Of a stretch of DNA of 17,644 bases, positions 8,200 through 17,644 are shown one piece after another; the first letter of the stretch is position 1; each line of letters starts with the position of its first letter. Source of the DNA: Karstenula rhodostoma CBS 690.94 (taxonomy: Eukaryota > Ascomycota > Dothideomycetes > Pleosporales > Didymosphaeriaceae). The stretch is taken from assembly GCA_010093485.1 (NCBI GenBank), contig MU001503.1, forward strand, positions 677,790-695,433, given 5' to 3'. Made by a program: the position numbers and the translations under genes. The notes under the pieces were generated by a model that made no database searches, had not been told where the DNA came from, and saw only the letters and a program-made list of their open reading frames with translations.

Positions 8200-9820
8200 G
8201 ATACTATATATATATATAAGAAACTTACTAATAAACTCTATAATTATATAGTCTATAGTAATAACTTATAGTATTTATATACTAGGTTAATTATATTAAT
8301 AGAGGTTAACTTACTAGAGGATATACTTAACCTTATAGAGGTTTATATTATTTAGATTTATACTATATATAGAATTAGTACTATTACTAGTATATATAAA
8401 GTTATATTTATTACTAATAATTAGTTACTTATTATTAGCTATTTTAATAGAGTAGAATATAGTATAGGTCTCTTCCTATAAAAGCTAACCTTTATATATA
8501 GTACTATAAATTACTTACTACTAGTAGGTAATTTTATTTTTTTATTCTTTTTTAAATTATAATATTATTAATATATAATATCTTTAATATTTTAAGACTA
8601 CTCTATAATTATATATTAGATATTAGTAAATAAAAAGTATACTATCCTACTAGTATTATATAGTATTATAGCGTAGCGTTATATATTATAATATTATATA
8701 ATACTTATATAAATTAATACTTAGTTAATTAAGCCTAGTATTATAGGCGCCCTTTTTTCTTTCTTTTTTATTATAAATAGTACTATCCTTTAGAGCTATT
8801 TAATAGATCTATATAGGACCTCTAGATATTTCCTTATTACTAAGTAGTTATAATAGTAGCTTTATATTAAAAAAAAAAAAAAAAAAAGTAATTAGAGACT
8901 AAGATAATTAGATAATTATACTTATATATAATATATATATTAATAAAATTATAAAAAAAATTAAATTTTATAAAGCTAGTAGCTTTCTACCTACTCCTCT
9001 CTTAATTAATAAGTTTAAAAAGAGTAAAAGTAAAGTATTACTATAGTAGATTAAAAGCTATTAAGAAAAGGTTAAATTAGTATTATATATAGTAATTATA
9101 CTATAACTAGATATTATATTTACTATATTAAAGCTATCCTTCTTTTTTACTAATTTAAATATAAAGTATAAAGTAGTAGTTAATTAAGTAATTCTATACC
9201 TCTATAAAATATACTAAAAAGTAATTTAATTTAGTAAATATAATAGTCTAGACCTACTTATTTATAGAGATATACCTTTTATAGATAATCTACTAATAAA
9301 ATAATTATTTTATAGATATATTACTCTACTATTTAGTAGTACTATTCTATAGAAAGTAGCTTACTAAAGTATAATTATAGTTTTAATTATAAAAATAGAG
9401 CTTTTTACTTTAGAATATATTAATAAAGAAGTAATAGCTTTAAAATACTTCTTTACTAAGCTTATACTAGACTTAGGATTACTCTAGTAAATTAATTATA
9501 ATAACTAGTAGATAATTAGATTAGTAATTAGAAAAAATAAATAGATTACTATATACCTTTACTATATTAATATCTAAAATATATAGCTAAAATAAAAGTA
9601 TATAATATAATTATTTAAAATTTTATATTTTAAAATAAATAAAATATTTATAGATAGTTTAATAAAGGTACTATTAAAGTAATAGTTTACTAGATTTATA
9701 TAGCTACTTAATCTTTAATATATAAGTTTTATAATTATAGATATAAAAGAAGTAAAGTAAATAAAAATTTATTAAATTTAATTATAAAAAGTATTTTTTA
9801 ACTAGAGAATAAAAGAAAAA

Positions 9821-11228
9821 AAAATATATCCTACTTAAATATATTAAATATCTAATTAAAGAGTTTATAAAAATAAGTATACTACTATACTTCTAATATA
9901 TTAAAGTACCTAATATACCTATATCTAAAGTTATTCTTACTATAAATAAGAAATTCTTTAGTTTTAAAAAATTTACTATAATTATATAGATACTCTTTAA
10001 AGTAATTAAAGTTAAGCTATTACTAATTAGTACTATAATAATTAATATTTATACCTACCTTATAGAGCTATTATAAAATATAATACTTATAAAAAGTAAA
10101 TATATTATACTTAGAAGTATATATAGCCTTCTATAAGCCTACCTCCTAGCTATTTATAGAGTAAACTTATTAGAAAGTAGATAAAATAGGGATAAGAGTA
10201 GTAAAAGTAGAAATAGAAATAGAAAAAATAAAGATAAAAATAGAAATAAAAGTAAATAAAAATAGAATAAAAGTAAATAAAATAAAAATAAAAATAAAAA
10301 AAGTAGGAAAAAAGCTAGTTATTAAATAGGGGTTTTATAAAGGTATAAGATAGGTTTTTTAACTTTTACTCTAATTCTTTAATATAATTTAAATATACTA
10401 TTATAAATAATTAATTTTATAAGCCTATATATAATTAGTAAGAATTTAAGTAATAAAAAAGATAAAAGAAGTTTATATTAAAGTTTAAATTATTATAGAA
10501 TAGGATAAAGTATATTATATATATAACTAGAAATAGTAGACTATAATAATTAGTAAAACTTAATTAGATAAATAGAGAATTTAGCTTATATTAATTTCTA
10601 TAAATATATATAATAGTAAAAATAATAGCTTATTTACTAGTTTATAATATTATAGTAAAGGCTATTTAACCTACTACTTAAAATACTATTTAAGTAGCTA
10701 AGGTAGTTTAATAGCTAAATAGCCCTAATATAATCTTTTTTTATAGCTAAGGGAATATATAATACTAATAGAGAAACTTAGCTAAGAGTATAAAAAGTAG
10801 AATAAGTAAAAAAGTAACTAGATTAATAAATTATTTAAGAAGTTATAGTAAATTTTTTAGTAGTAGCTATTTATTTAATTTTAAGTATTTTTTTTATATT
10901 TATATATTTTAGTAGTGTAAGCTTTAGTAATATTATTAGCTATTTAAAAGATATAAGTAGAGTATTAAAAAAGTAAAAGATAAGAATATACTATAAAATA
11001 GAATAATAAGAATAAAAAAAAATTTAAAAGATATAAAAAATACTTTTTTATTTTATTTATTTTTACTAGTTTATATTATATAATAATTACTTACCTTATT
11101 TACTATTACTTACTATATTTAGTTATAAGGCTACTACTATTTATAAATACTATACTAAGTACTAAAAACCTTTTACCTTAGCTAATTAGTATTATAATAC
11201 TAATAATAGTATAATATAAGTAAGAAAT
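9821..11228 (+). other. 3' module of copy 2, decayed
   Basis: This aligns along its whole length to 4227-5626 of copy 1, including the purine-rich tract (10171-10313). Relative to copies 1 and 3 it has a 1-bp insertion within the candidate third ORF around 10870-10930, so that frame is broken here. Many G bases preserved in copy 1 are A, especially in the purine tract. The sequence stops at GAAAT (11224-11228), the last bases before the LTR in copy 1. Confidence 0.75.
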
Positions 11229-11528
11229 TATAGTAGAGAAAAGAAGCTTAAATATCCCTTTATTTAGGGAGCGAATTAATTAGATTACTATATAAGAAAA
11301 GATTACTAGAAAGGCTAGTTATATACTATACTTATCCTAAATTAGTTTAGTACTTAGGTTAAGGTACCCCTTATCACAGCTAATTAGAGCTCTATAAACC
11401 CTAATATTACTAAGTATTATTTATATTTTTAATATACTTTCTAGGTAAATAGCGCTTATTATTTATCTACTAGTAAAATTTAATTATTTAGATTAGCTTC
11501 CCTTTAAAAATATATAGCTTAGATTATA
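11229..11528 (-). repeat. 3' LTR of copy 3 (300 bp)
   Basis: This is the reverse complement of 5627-5925. Both ends match the LTR ends of copy 1 (TATA start, CTATA end on the element strand). One region reads AGCTGTGATA on the element strand where copy 1 has AGCCGCGATA, giving TG in place of CG at two sites. On the window + strand the LTR directly follows the last internal base of copy 2. Confidence 0.82.
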
Positions 11529-11542
11529 ATTTCCTACTTATA

Positions 11543-11986
11543 TTATACTATTATTAGTATTATAATACTAATTAGCTAGAGTAAGAGTTTCCTAGTATTT
11601 AGTATAGTACTTATAAATAGTAGTAGCCTTATAACTAGATATAATAAGTAATAGTAAATAAGGTAAGTAATTATTATATAATATAAACTAGTAAAAGTAA
11701 ATAAAATAAAAAGATATCTTTTATACCTTTTAAATTTCTCTTCTTTATTTCTATTATTCTATCTTATAGTATATTCTTACCTTTTACTTTTTAATACTTT
11801 ATTTATATCTTTTAGATAGCTAATAATACTACTAAAACTTATACTACTAAAATATATAAATAAAAAAAAAGACTTAAAACTAAATAAGTAGTTACTATTA
11901 AAAAATTTATTATAACTTTTTAAATAACTTATTAATCTAATTACCCTCTTATTTAATCTATTTTCTATACTCCTAGTTAAGCTCCT
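11543..11986 (-). pseudogene. Candidate third ORF before the LTR, copy 3
   Basis: This 148-codon stretch ends in TAA 14 bases before the LTR. It carries the same three internal TAA/TAG codons as the copy 1 version and no others. It is three bases longer than copy 1, and the frame is unchanged. Substitutions against copy 1 are mostly transitions of the RIP type. Whether it was ever translated is unknown; the hydrophobic stretch seen in copy 1 is conserved here. Confidence 0.33.
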
Positions 11987-12443
11987 TTATTAGTATTATA
12001 TATTCCCTTAACTATAGAAGAAGAGTATATTAGGGCTATCTAGCTAATAAGCTATCTTAGCTACTTAATAAGTACCTTAAATAGTAGATTAAATAGCCTC
12101 TACTATAATATTATAAACTAGTAAATAAAATATTACTTTTACTATTATATATACTTATATAAATTAATATAAACTAGATTCTCTACTTATTTAATTAAAT
12201 TTTACTAATTATTATAATTTACTATTTCTAGTTATATATATAATATACTTTATTCTATTCTATAATAATCTAAACTCTAGTATAAATTTCTCTTATTTTT
12301 TTTATTACTTAAATTTTTATTAACTATATATAGGCTTATAAGGTTAATTATTTATAGTAGTATATTTAAACTATATTAAAAAACTAGAATAAGAGTTAAA
12401 AGACTCTTTTTATATTTTTATAGAACTCCTACTTAATAACTAG

Positions 12444-12587
12444 CTCTTTTTTTACTTTTTTTACTTTTATTTTTATTTTATTTACTTTTATTCTATTTTT
12501 ACTTATTCTTATTCCTATTTTTATTTCTATTCTTTTTACTTTTATTTTTATTTTTACTACTTTTATTTTTACTTTATTTATTTTCTA
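12444..12587 (-). repeat. Purine-rich hexamer-like tract, copy 3 (G-free on + strand)
   Basis: The 144 bases lack G on the window strand and mirror the C-free tract of copy 1 at the same distance from pol. The tract has the same length in both copies. Confidence 0.75.
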
Positions 12588-12933
12588 GTAGGTCTATTTT
12601 ATAGATAGCTAGAAGATAAATTTATAAGAGGCTATATATACTTCTAAATATAGTATACTTACTTCTTATAAGTATTATATTTTATAATAGCTTTATAAGA
12701 TAGGCCTAAGTATTAGTTATTATAATATAGATTAGTAGTAGCCTAACTTTAATTACCCTAAGGAGTATCTATATAGTTATAATAAATTTTTTAAAACTAA
12801 GGAATCTTTTATTTATAATTAGGGTAGCTTTAGATATAGGTATTTTAGGCGCTCTAATATATTAGAAGTATAGTAGTATATTTAGCTTTATAAGCTTTTT
12901 AATTAGATACTTAATATATTTAAATAAAATAAA

Positions 12934-12988
12934 TTTCTTTTATTTTTCTTTTATTTTTCTTTTATTTTTCTTTTATTTTTCTTTTATT
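12934..12988 (-). repeat. 11-bp tandem repeat, copy 3 (four units)
   Basis: Four perfect units of TTTTTCTTTTA on the + strand are followed by partial units. The site is directly downstream of the pol stop on the element strand. The extra two units relative to copy 1 account for a 22-bp length difference, so the tract has changed in unit number between copies. Confidence 0.85.
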
Positions 12989-15900
12989 CTCTAGTTAAAA
13001 AGTACTTTTTATAATTAAATTTAATAAATTTCTACTTACTTTACTTCTTTTATATCTATAATTATAAAATTTATATTTTAAAGGTTAAGTAACTATATAA
13101 ATCTAGTAAACTACTATTTTAATAGTATTTTTATTAAACTATCTATAGGTATTTTACTTATTTTAAAATATAAAACCTTAAATAATCCTTTTATATACTC
13201 TTATTATAGCTATATATTTTAGATATTAATATAGTAAAAATATATAGTAATCCTTTTATTTTTTCTAATTACTAGTCTAATTATCTATTAGTTATTATAA
13301 TAGATTTACTAGAGTAATCCTAAGTCTAGTATAAGTTTAATAAAAAAGTACTTTAAAGCTATTACTTTTTTACTAATATACTTTAAAATAAGAAGCTCTA
13401 TTTTTATAATTAAAATTATAATTATATTTTAATAAGCTACCTTTTATAGAATAGCGCTACTAAATAGTAAAGTAATATATCTATAAAATAATTATTTTAT
13501 TAGTAAATTATCTATAAAAGATATATCTCTATAGATAAATAGGTCTAAACTATTATATTTACTAAACTAAATTACTTTTTAGCGCGTCTTATAGAGGTAT
13601 AGAATTACTTAATTAACTACTATTTTATACTTTATACTTAGGTTAGTAAGAAAGAAGGATAGCTTTAATATAGTAAATATAATATCTAGTTATAGTATAA
13701 TTACTATATATAATACTAATTTAACCTTTTCTTAATAACTTTTAATCTACTATAGTAATACTTTATCTTTACTCTTTTTAAGCTTATTAATTAAGAGAGA
13801 AATAGGTAGGAAGCTACTAGTTTTATAAAGCTTAAATCTTTTTATAATCTTATTAATATATATATTATATATAAATATAATTATCTAATTATCTTAATCT
13901 CTAATTATTTATATTTTAAGAAACTATTTAACTAGTCCTTTATTTTTAATCTTATATTTATTTATAACCTTATTTTATAGTATTTAAATTTACTCTTTAT
14001 AGTTATTATAATATAGAAGTAGTATATTATCTATATAGAATAGTACTAGAATTTTCTAATCTCTAGAAAAGAATAAATAAGGCTCTTCCTTTAAAGCTTT
14101 AAGCCCTTTAATTCTAAGTAAGTAGGAAAACTCTTTATACTAGAGAAGTAGTAAATCTCTTAAACTATAAAAAGCTTAATTTAATTTTATATATATTTTT
14201 AGTATTTTAAACCTATCTAGAAGTTTATAGATTATAGAATTATCTACTATAATTATAGTATTTAGAAATACTTCTATAATATTATATTATTTAATTTTAA
14301 AATTAAACTCTATAATAATTATTATTACTATTTAGAATAACCTTACTATAAGTATAGTAGTATAGATTAAGTATAGAGTATCCTTTAATTAAAGATCCCC
14401 TTTAACTATAATATAAACTTTATAATTTTTAAACTAACTATTCTAATTAAGCTTATATATAAATATTAGCCTGCGTATAGACGCTAGGCGTGCCTTAGCT
14501 GCTTTTTTGGTCCCCCTTTATTCGTGTATTGGTAAAGCACAACGCGCCTTTTTGTCCCCCCTACTTTATTGAGTCACCCTACCTTATAGTGAATCTCTAT
14601 AATATATATATAAATATTTATTTTAATAAAAGTAAGTATTTTATTACTTATAATTAGAATAGCTTTATCTAAGTTCCTTTCTACTATAAGGTAGTAATCT
14701 CTTTAATTATAGTTTACTTAAATAGCTTTTTTAGAGGATAGGAAAGTAGATATTTTTAGAGTATTAATTCTAGTAATAGCTTATTTCTATATAAATAAGC
14801 TAGTAATATTACTAGTTTTAATTTTTTAAGTATAATTACTATAATTACTATATTTAGTATTTTATAGTTTTTATACTTATCTTAGGTTTTATCTATTCCT
14901 AGTATAAATATATATATAAAGTTAATCTAGAAACTATCTTTTAAAGATAAATCTATTATTAGTATATATATACTAAAATTTAATTTATCCCCTAATTAAT
15001 TATTATAATCTATATTTTATTATTTTAACCTTTAAACTAGTAAATACCTACTTATTAGTTAGTTAATTTTAAGTACCTTTTTTTAAAGTTATTTACTTAC
15101 CTTATTTACTATAGGGAAGATATACTATTACTTTTAGTTTACTAGTAGATTTCCTATTTTATCTAGTAGTATAAAGTTAGTTATACTAGGTTAAAAGGTA
15201 ATAGTAGGGTTTTAAAACTCCTATTCTAGGGAAGTATTATTTTAAAACTCTAGTTTACTAGCTCTTCTAGTTAAATTCTAATTCTAGTAGCTTTTAGTAT
15301 CCTTATAATTATATTAATTAGTTTTTATAATATTTAGCTATAATATTATATTTAGGGTTATAAGTTCTATATTTAAATTTTAGCCTATATAAATTTCTAA
15401 CTACTAGCTAGCTATACCTATAACTTATATAGTAGTTAGTATTATTACTTTCTAATTCTTTAGCTAGCTATTTTTAAAATCTATCTACTCTAATCCTTTA
15501 TCTCTAAATAATTACTTAGTATTCTTAATTCTTATAGTACTTATATACTTATTTAAACTAGAAGTAAAATTAATTATATTAAATATATTTTTTAGATTAT
15601 TAACTTTATCCTTATAAATACTTTTTATAATTTTTAAAACTTTTACTTTTAGAAATTTAATTTTATATACTCTCTAGTAGAAAATTATTTTATTAAATAT
15701 AATATTCTTAGTTATAATTATTTAATTAAGTATTAGAACCTATATTTTATAGATATTAAAAGCTTAATAGTCTATTAAATATCTAATATAAGCTCTTAAA
15801 TTTATTTTAAATCTCTTTCTATTATATCTAGCTTTATAATTCTTTATTAGAGGATATACTTAGTATTTATAAGTATAAATCCTACTCTAGTCTAGATAGA

Positions 15901-17644
15901 GATCTACTATTATATATTATATAATTACTAACTTATAATATTAAAAGTACTATTAGAACTAGCTATCTAATACTTTATTTAATAATTAGAAGCTATATAT
16001 TATACTTAGGCTTATATTATATAGCTAGACTATTATATTTATAATCTCTAGCTATAGTTTTATTAGTAGATTTATACTAGACCTTATTTTTATTATTTAT
16101 TTAATTAGCTCTTTTCTAGCTTACTCTACTAAACTATTAGTTTTATATATATAAGGTAGTAAAGGGTTAATTATAATTTCTTCTTTAATTATCTATTCCT
16201 TATATTATAATATTCCTTACTATAGAAATATTATTATATTATTATTCTACTAAATTTATATAATTTAGAGCTAGTACTTATTCTTTATAAAGATTAATAG
16301 GTATTTTATTAATTATAGAATCTCTAAAAGTATCTTCCCTTATAGATTAAAATTATAGAACTTTCTACTAAATTCTTTCTTTATTATAAGAATCTAGAAT
16401 TTAAGTATTTATCCTTACTTTATATTAAATAGGTCCTATATAATATAGTAAAATAGATATAGTAAATACTTATATAGTTATTATAAAATTACCTTACTTA
16501 TATATATAACTATATAATACTTATATTTTTATTATTATATTCCTTTAATTAATATATTATATATACTAGAAACTAGAGCTTATAAAGCTTTTTTTTTAAG
16601 GTATTCTAATTACTTATACTATAGTTCTTTACTATTTAAGTAAGAGATATTCTCTCTTAATAGTCTAGATAATTAAATTATATTTATAATAGTAGAATAA
16701 GAGTATATAGACTTATATTTAAAAAAAATAAAGTTATACTTATATTATAAGTTTACTATTATAATACTTTATTTAATTATTTTAATTCTTAAGGTATTAT
16801 CTAAGCTAAGATACTAAATACTAATATTCTTAAGTTAAGTTTCTAAAATAATATTTATATAAAAGTTCTTAACTACTTTTATATTTTTAAATAGTAGATT
16901 CTCTAATTATTTCTTATTTTTACTATAAAAAATATTCTTAATTAGGCAATTTCCTATTCCTAAGATAGGTAGAGTTTAAGTTTCTACTTTAACTTAGTCT
17001 TCTATAGTTACTTTCTTAAAAGAACTAGGAACTAAAAGGTTCTAATTATTAATAAGGTAAATAGTAATTATACTATCTAGAATTATATTCTTAAAAAGTA
17101 GGTAAGAATTCTATATTATATTATAGATTCTATTCTTAAAGACTTTACTTAGAAGATTAATTAAATTAATAAAAGCTATTATAATACTACTAAGGTAATT
17201 AATAATAAGCTACTTCTTATTACTTATTTTCTAATTAGTACTATTAATCTTAGTTTATAGCTTTAACTATTATAGGAGTTTTAAATAGTTTAAGATTTTA
17301 TTTTATTCTTTATTAGAAAGGTTAAATACTTAGGATTTATTAATTAGAGTACTAGTAATAACTATCTATAAGTATTAGTATTTAATTAATTACTATTTAT
17401 ATTAGATATTCTTATAGGGGTAGTTAAAATAATTATTATTCTATATATTATTAGATAATTCCTTACTAGACTTAGTAGTTTAACTACTAAATATTATATA
17501 GATACTAGTCCTTTTATAATTAGGGTAGAGTAATTATTTTTAGATTAGTACTAAAAATACCTTTTTAATCTTAAAAAGTATTATTATAGGCCTTTTAAGC
17601 GTCTTATTAAATAGAATTTATTATTTAATTAAGTAGGACTACTT
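12973..17644 (-). pseudogene. RIP-inactivated copia gag-pol, copy 3
   Basis: The complementary strand carries the same gag-pol frame as copy 1, ending at TAA (12973-12975), with RNase H, RT, integrase, protease and about 0.5 kb of gag to the window end. The gag part beyond 17330 is seen only in this copy; it reads as a charged, Leu/Ile/Asn-rich protein region with no zinc-knuckle pattern that I can recognise. The RT is interrupted between the segments equivalent to copy 1 residues IDIYI and YKLNQN by an insertion at 14468-14604. Integrase and RT catalytic positions show the same mutation types as copy 1. Confidence 0.88.
14468..14604. mobile_element. UnRIPed 137-bp insertion (insertion C), family unknown
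   Basis: This short island has ordinary composition, with several CA and TG, about six CpG, and C5/C6 runs, unlike its surroundings. It lies in the RT of copy 3; copies 1 and 2 have the empty site. A 14-bp direct repeat TATATATAAATATT flanks it at 14454-14467 and 14605-14618, although the target is itself AT-simple. Inside are two related blocks (14498-14522 and 14544-14570), each a GC-rich start, a T run, GTCCCCC and TTTATT. There is no poly-A tail and no convincing terminal inverted repeat, so it may be a small non-autonomous transposon or a solo fragment. Confidence 0.7.

Larger units (their letters stand above)
7650..8887 (+). mobile_element. Poly-A retroposon (insertion B), 1,238 bp, RIPed
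   Basis: The insertion ends in 19 A (8869-8887) and is flanked by perfect 10-bp direct repeats GTAATTAGAG at 7640-7649 and 8888-8897; copy 1 has the single site at about 3270. This is the signature of target-primed reverse transcription by a LINE-type enzyme. I find no RT, endonuclease or zinc-knuckle signature in it, so it is either a non-autonomous element or a truncated LINE carrying mostly 3' untranslated sequence. It contains tandem repeats at 7902-7953 and 8172-8199. CA/TG is almost gone, with one exception at 8199-8200. Confidence 0.82.
5926..9820 (+). pseudogene. Decayed copia pol of copy 2, split by two insertions
   Basis: Pol sequence is present in three pieces: 5926-6708 (integrase end and IN-RT linker), 6802-7649 (linker and most of RT, with the YIDN box at 7511-7522) and 8898 to about 9820 (RT end and RNase H). 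The first break lies in the linker, the second directly after the RT segment corresponding to copy 1 LRVQVIRD. TAA/TAG codons are more frequent than in copy 1. Removing each insertion and one target duplicate restores collinearity with copy 1, so the breaks are simple insertions and not rearrangements. Confidence 0.87.
5926..11228 (+). mobile_element. Ty1/copia retrotransposon, copy 2 (internal fragment, oldest)
   Basis: The fragment aligns to copy 1 from about 1661 to 5626: end of integrase, linker, RT, RNase H and 3' module. It starts immediately after the LTR of copy 1 and stops exactly at its own internal/LTR border, where the inverted LTR of copy 3 begins. It is interrupted by two poly-A insertions. 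Many G and C bases outside CA/TG context that survive in copy 1 are A or T here, so it has been mutated more deeply, consistent with greater age. Its 5' part and LTR are expected outside the window if it was split by copies 1 and 3. Confidence 0.88.
11529..12972 (-). other. 3' module of copy 3, function unknown
   Basis: This is the complement of the module at 4208-5626 of copy 1 and similar in length. It contains the G-free strand of the purine tract (12444-12587) and the candidate third ORF (11543-11986, complement), which keeps the same open frame as in copy 1 with one extra codon. No known domain was recognised on either strand. Confidence 0.65.
1..17330. repeat. Large inverted repeat formed by copies 1 and 3
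   Basis: Positions 1-5925 (+) and 17330-11229 (complement) are homologous along their full length apart from insertion C and small indels. The two elements converge with their 3' ends on a 5.3-kb spacer formed by copy 2. The arms are near 6 kb each inside the window, and copy 3 homology may continue on both sides outside. Confidence 0.88.
11229..17644 (-). mobile_element. Ty1/copia LTR retrotransposon, copy 3 (5' part outside window)
   Basis: On the complementary strand this repeats copy 1: gag, protease (LDS near 17070-17080), integrase (NGLVE block near 16124-16140), RT (box about 14024-14040), RNase H (about 13050-13680), 3' module and LTR. It reaches 314 bases further into gag than copy 1; base 1 of copy 1 pairs with 17330. 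It is more RIPed than copy 1: AATGGTTTAGTGG in copy 1 is AATAGTTTAGTAG here. A 137-bp foreign insertion interrupts its RT. Confidence 0.92.

Noticed and set aside
14468..14604. tRNA-derived SINE in insertion C
   Set aside because: No convincing A-box/B-box pair and no A-rich tail were seen.
1..17644. Mitochondrial or plastid DNA because of the strong AT bias
   Set aside because: There are no organellar genes or tRNAs, and the nested copia elements and CA/TG loss fit nuclear RIP.

Overview
The window is a relict of filamentous-ascomycete (Pezizomycotina-type) heterochromatin: very AT-rich, with no host gene, tRNA or rRNA that I can see. The dinucleotides CA and TG are almost absent on both strands while CC, CT and AC remain. 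This is the footprint of repeat-induced point mutation (RIP, CpA to TpA). The genus cannot be named from this sequence.

The sequence is built from three copies of one Ty1/copia LTR retrotransposon. Copy 1 (1-5925, + strand) is cut by the window start. It reads gag end, protease, integrase, reverse transcriptase, RNase H, then an unusual 1.4-kb 3' module, then a 299-bp LTR. Copy 2 (5926-11228, + strand) is a fragment from the end of integrase to the last base before its LTR. It is the most heavily mutated copy. Copy 3 (11229-17644, - strand) starts with its 3' LTR and runs backwards into gag, cut by the window end. Copies 1 and 3 therefore form a large inverted repeat around copy 2. The simplest history is an old copy 2 broken by two later insertions of the same family.

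Three smaller insertions interrupt these copies. Two carry poly-A tails and target-site duplications (6709-6801 and 7650-8887), so they are products of LINE-type retroposition, and they share a 3' end. The third (14468-14604) is a 137-bp island with normal CA/TG and CpG content inside the RT of copy 3, flanked by a 14-bp direct repeat. The 6709 insertion and the 14468 island are the only stretches that look unRIPed.

No working gene is present. All pol copies carry many TAA/TAG codons, yet copy 1 keeps one reading frame without an indel across about 4.2 kb. The most interesting unexplained part is the 3' module between pol and the LTR. It holds a 144-bp C-free purine-rich repeat tract, an 11-bp variable tandem repeat, and a frame ending 14 bases before the LTR that has far fewer stops than its alternatives in copies 1 and 3.
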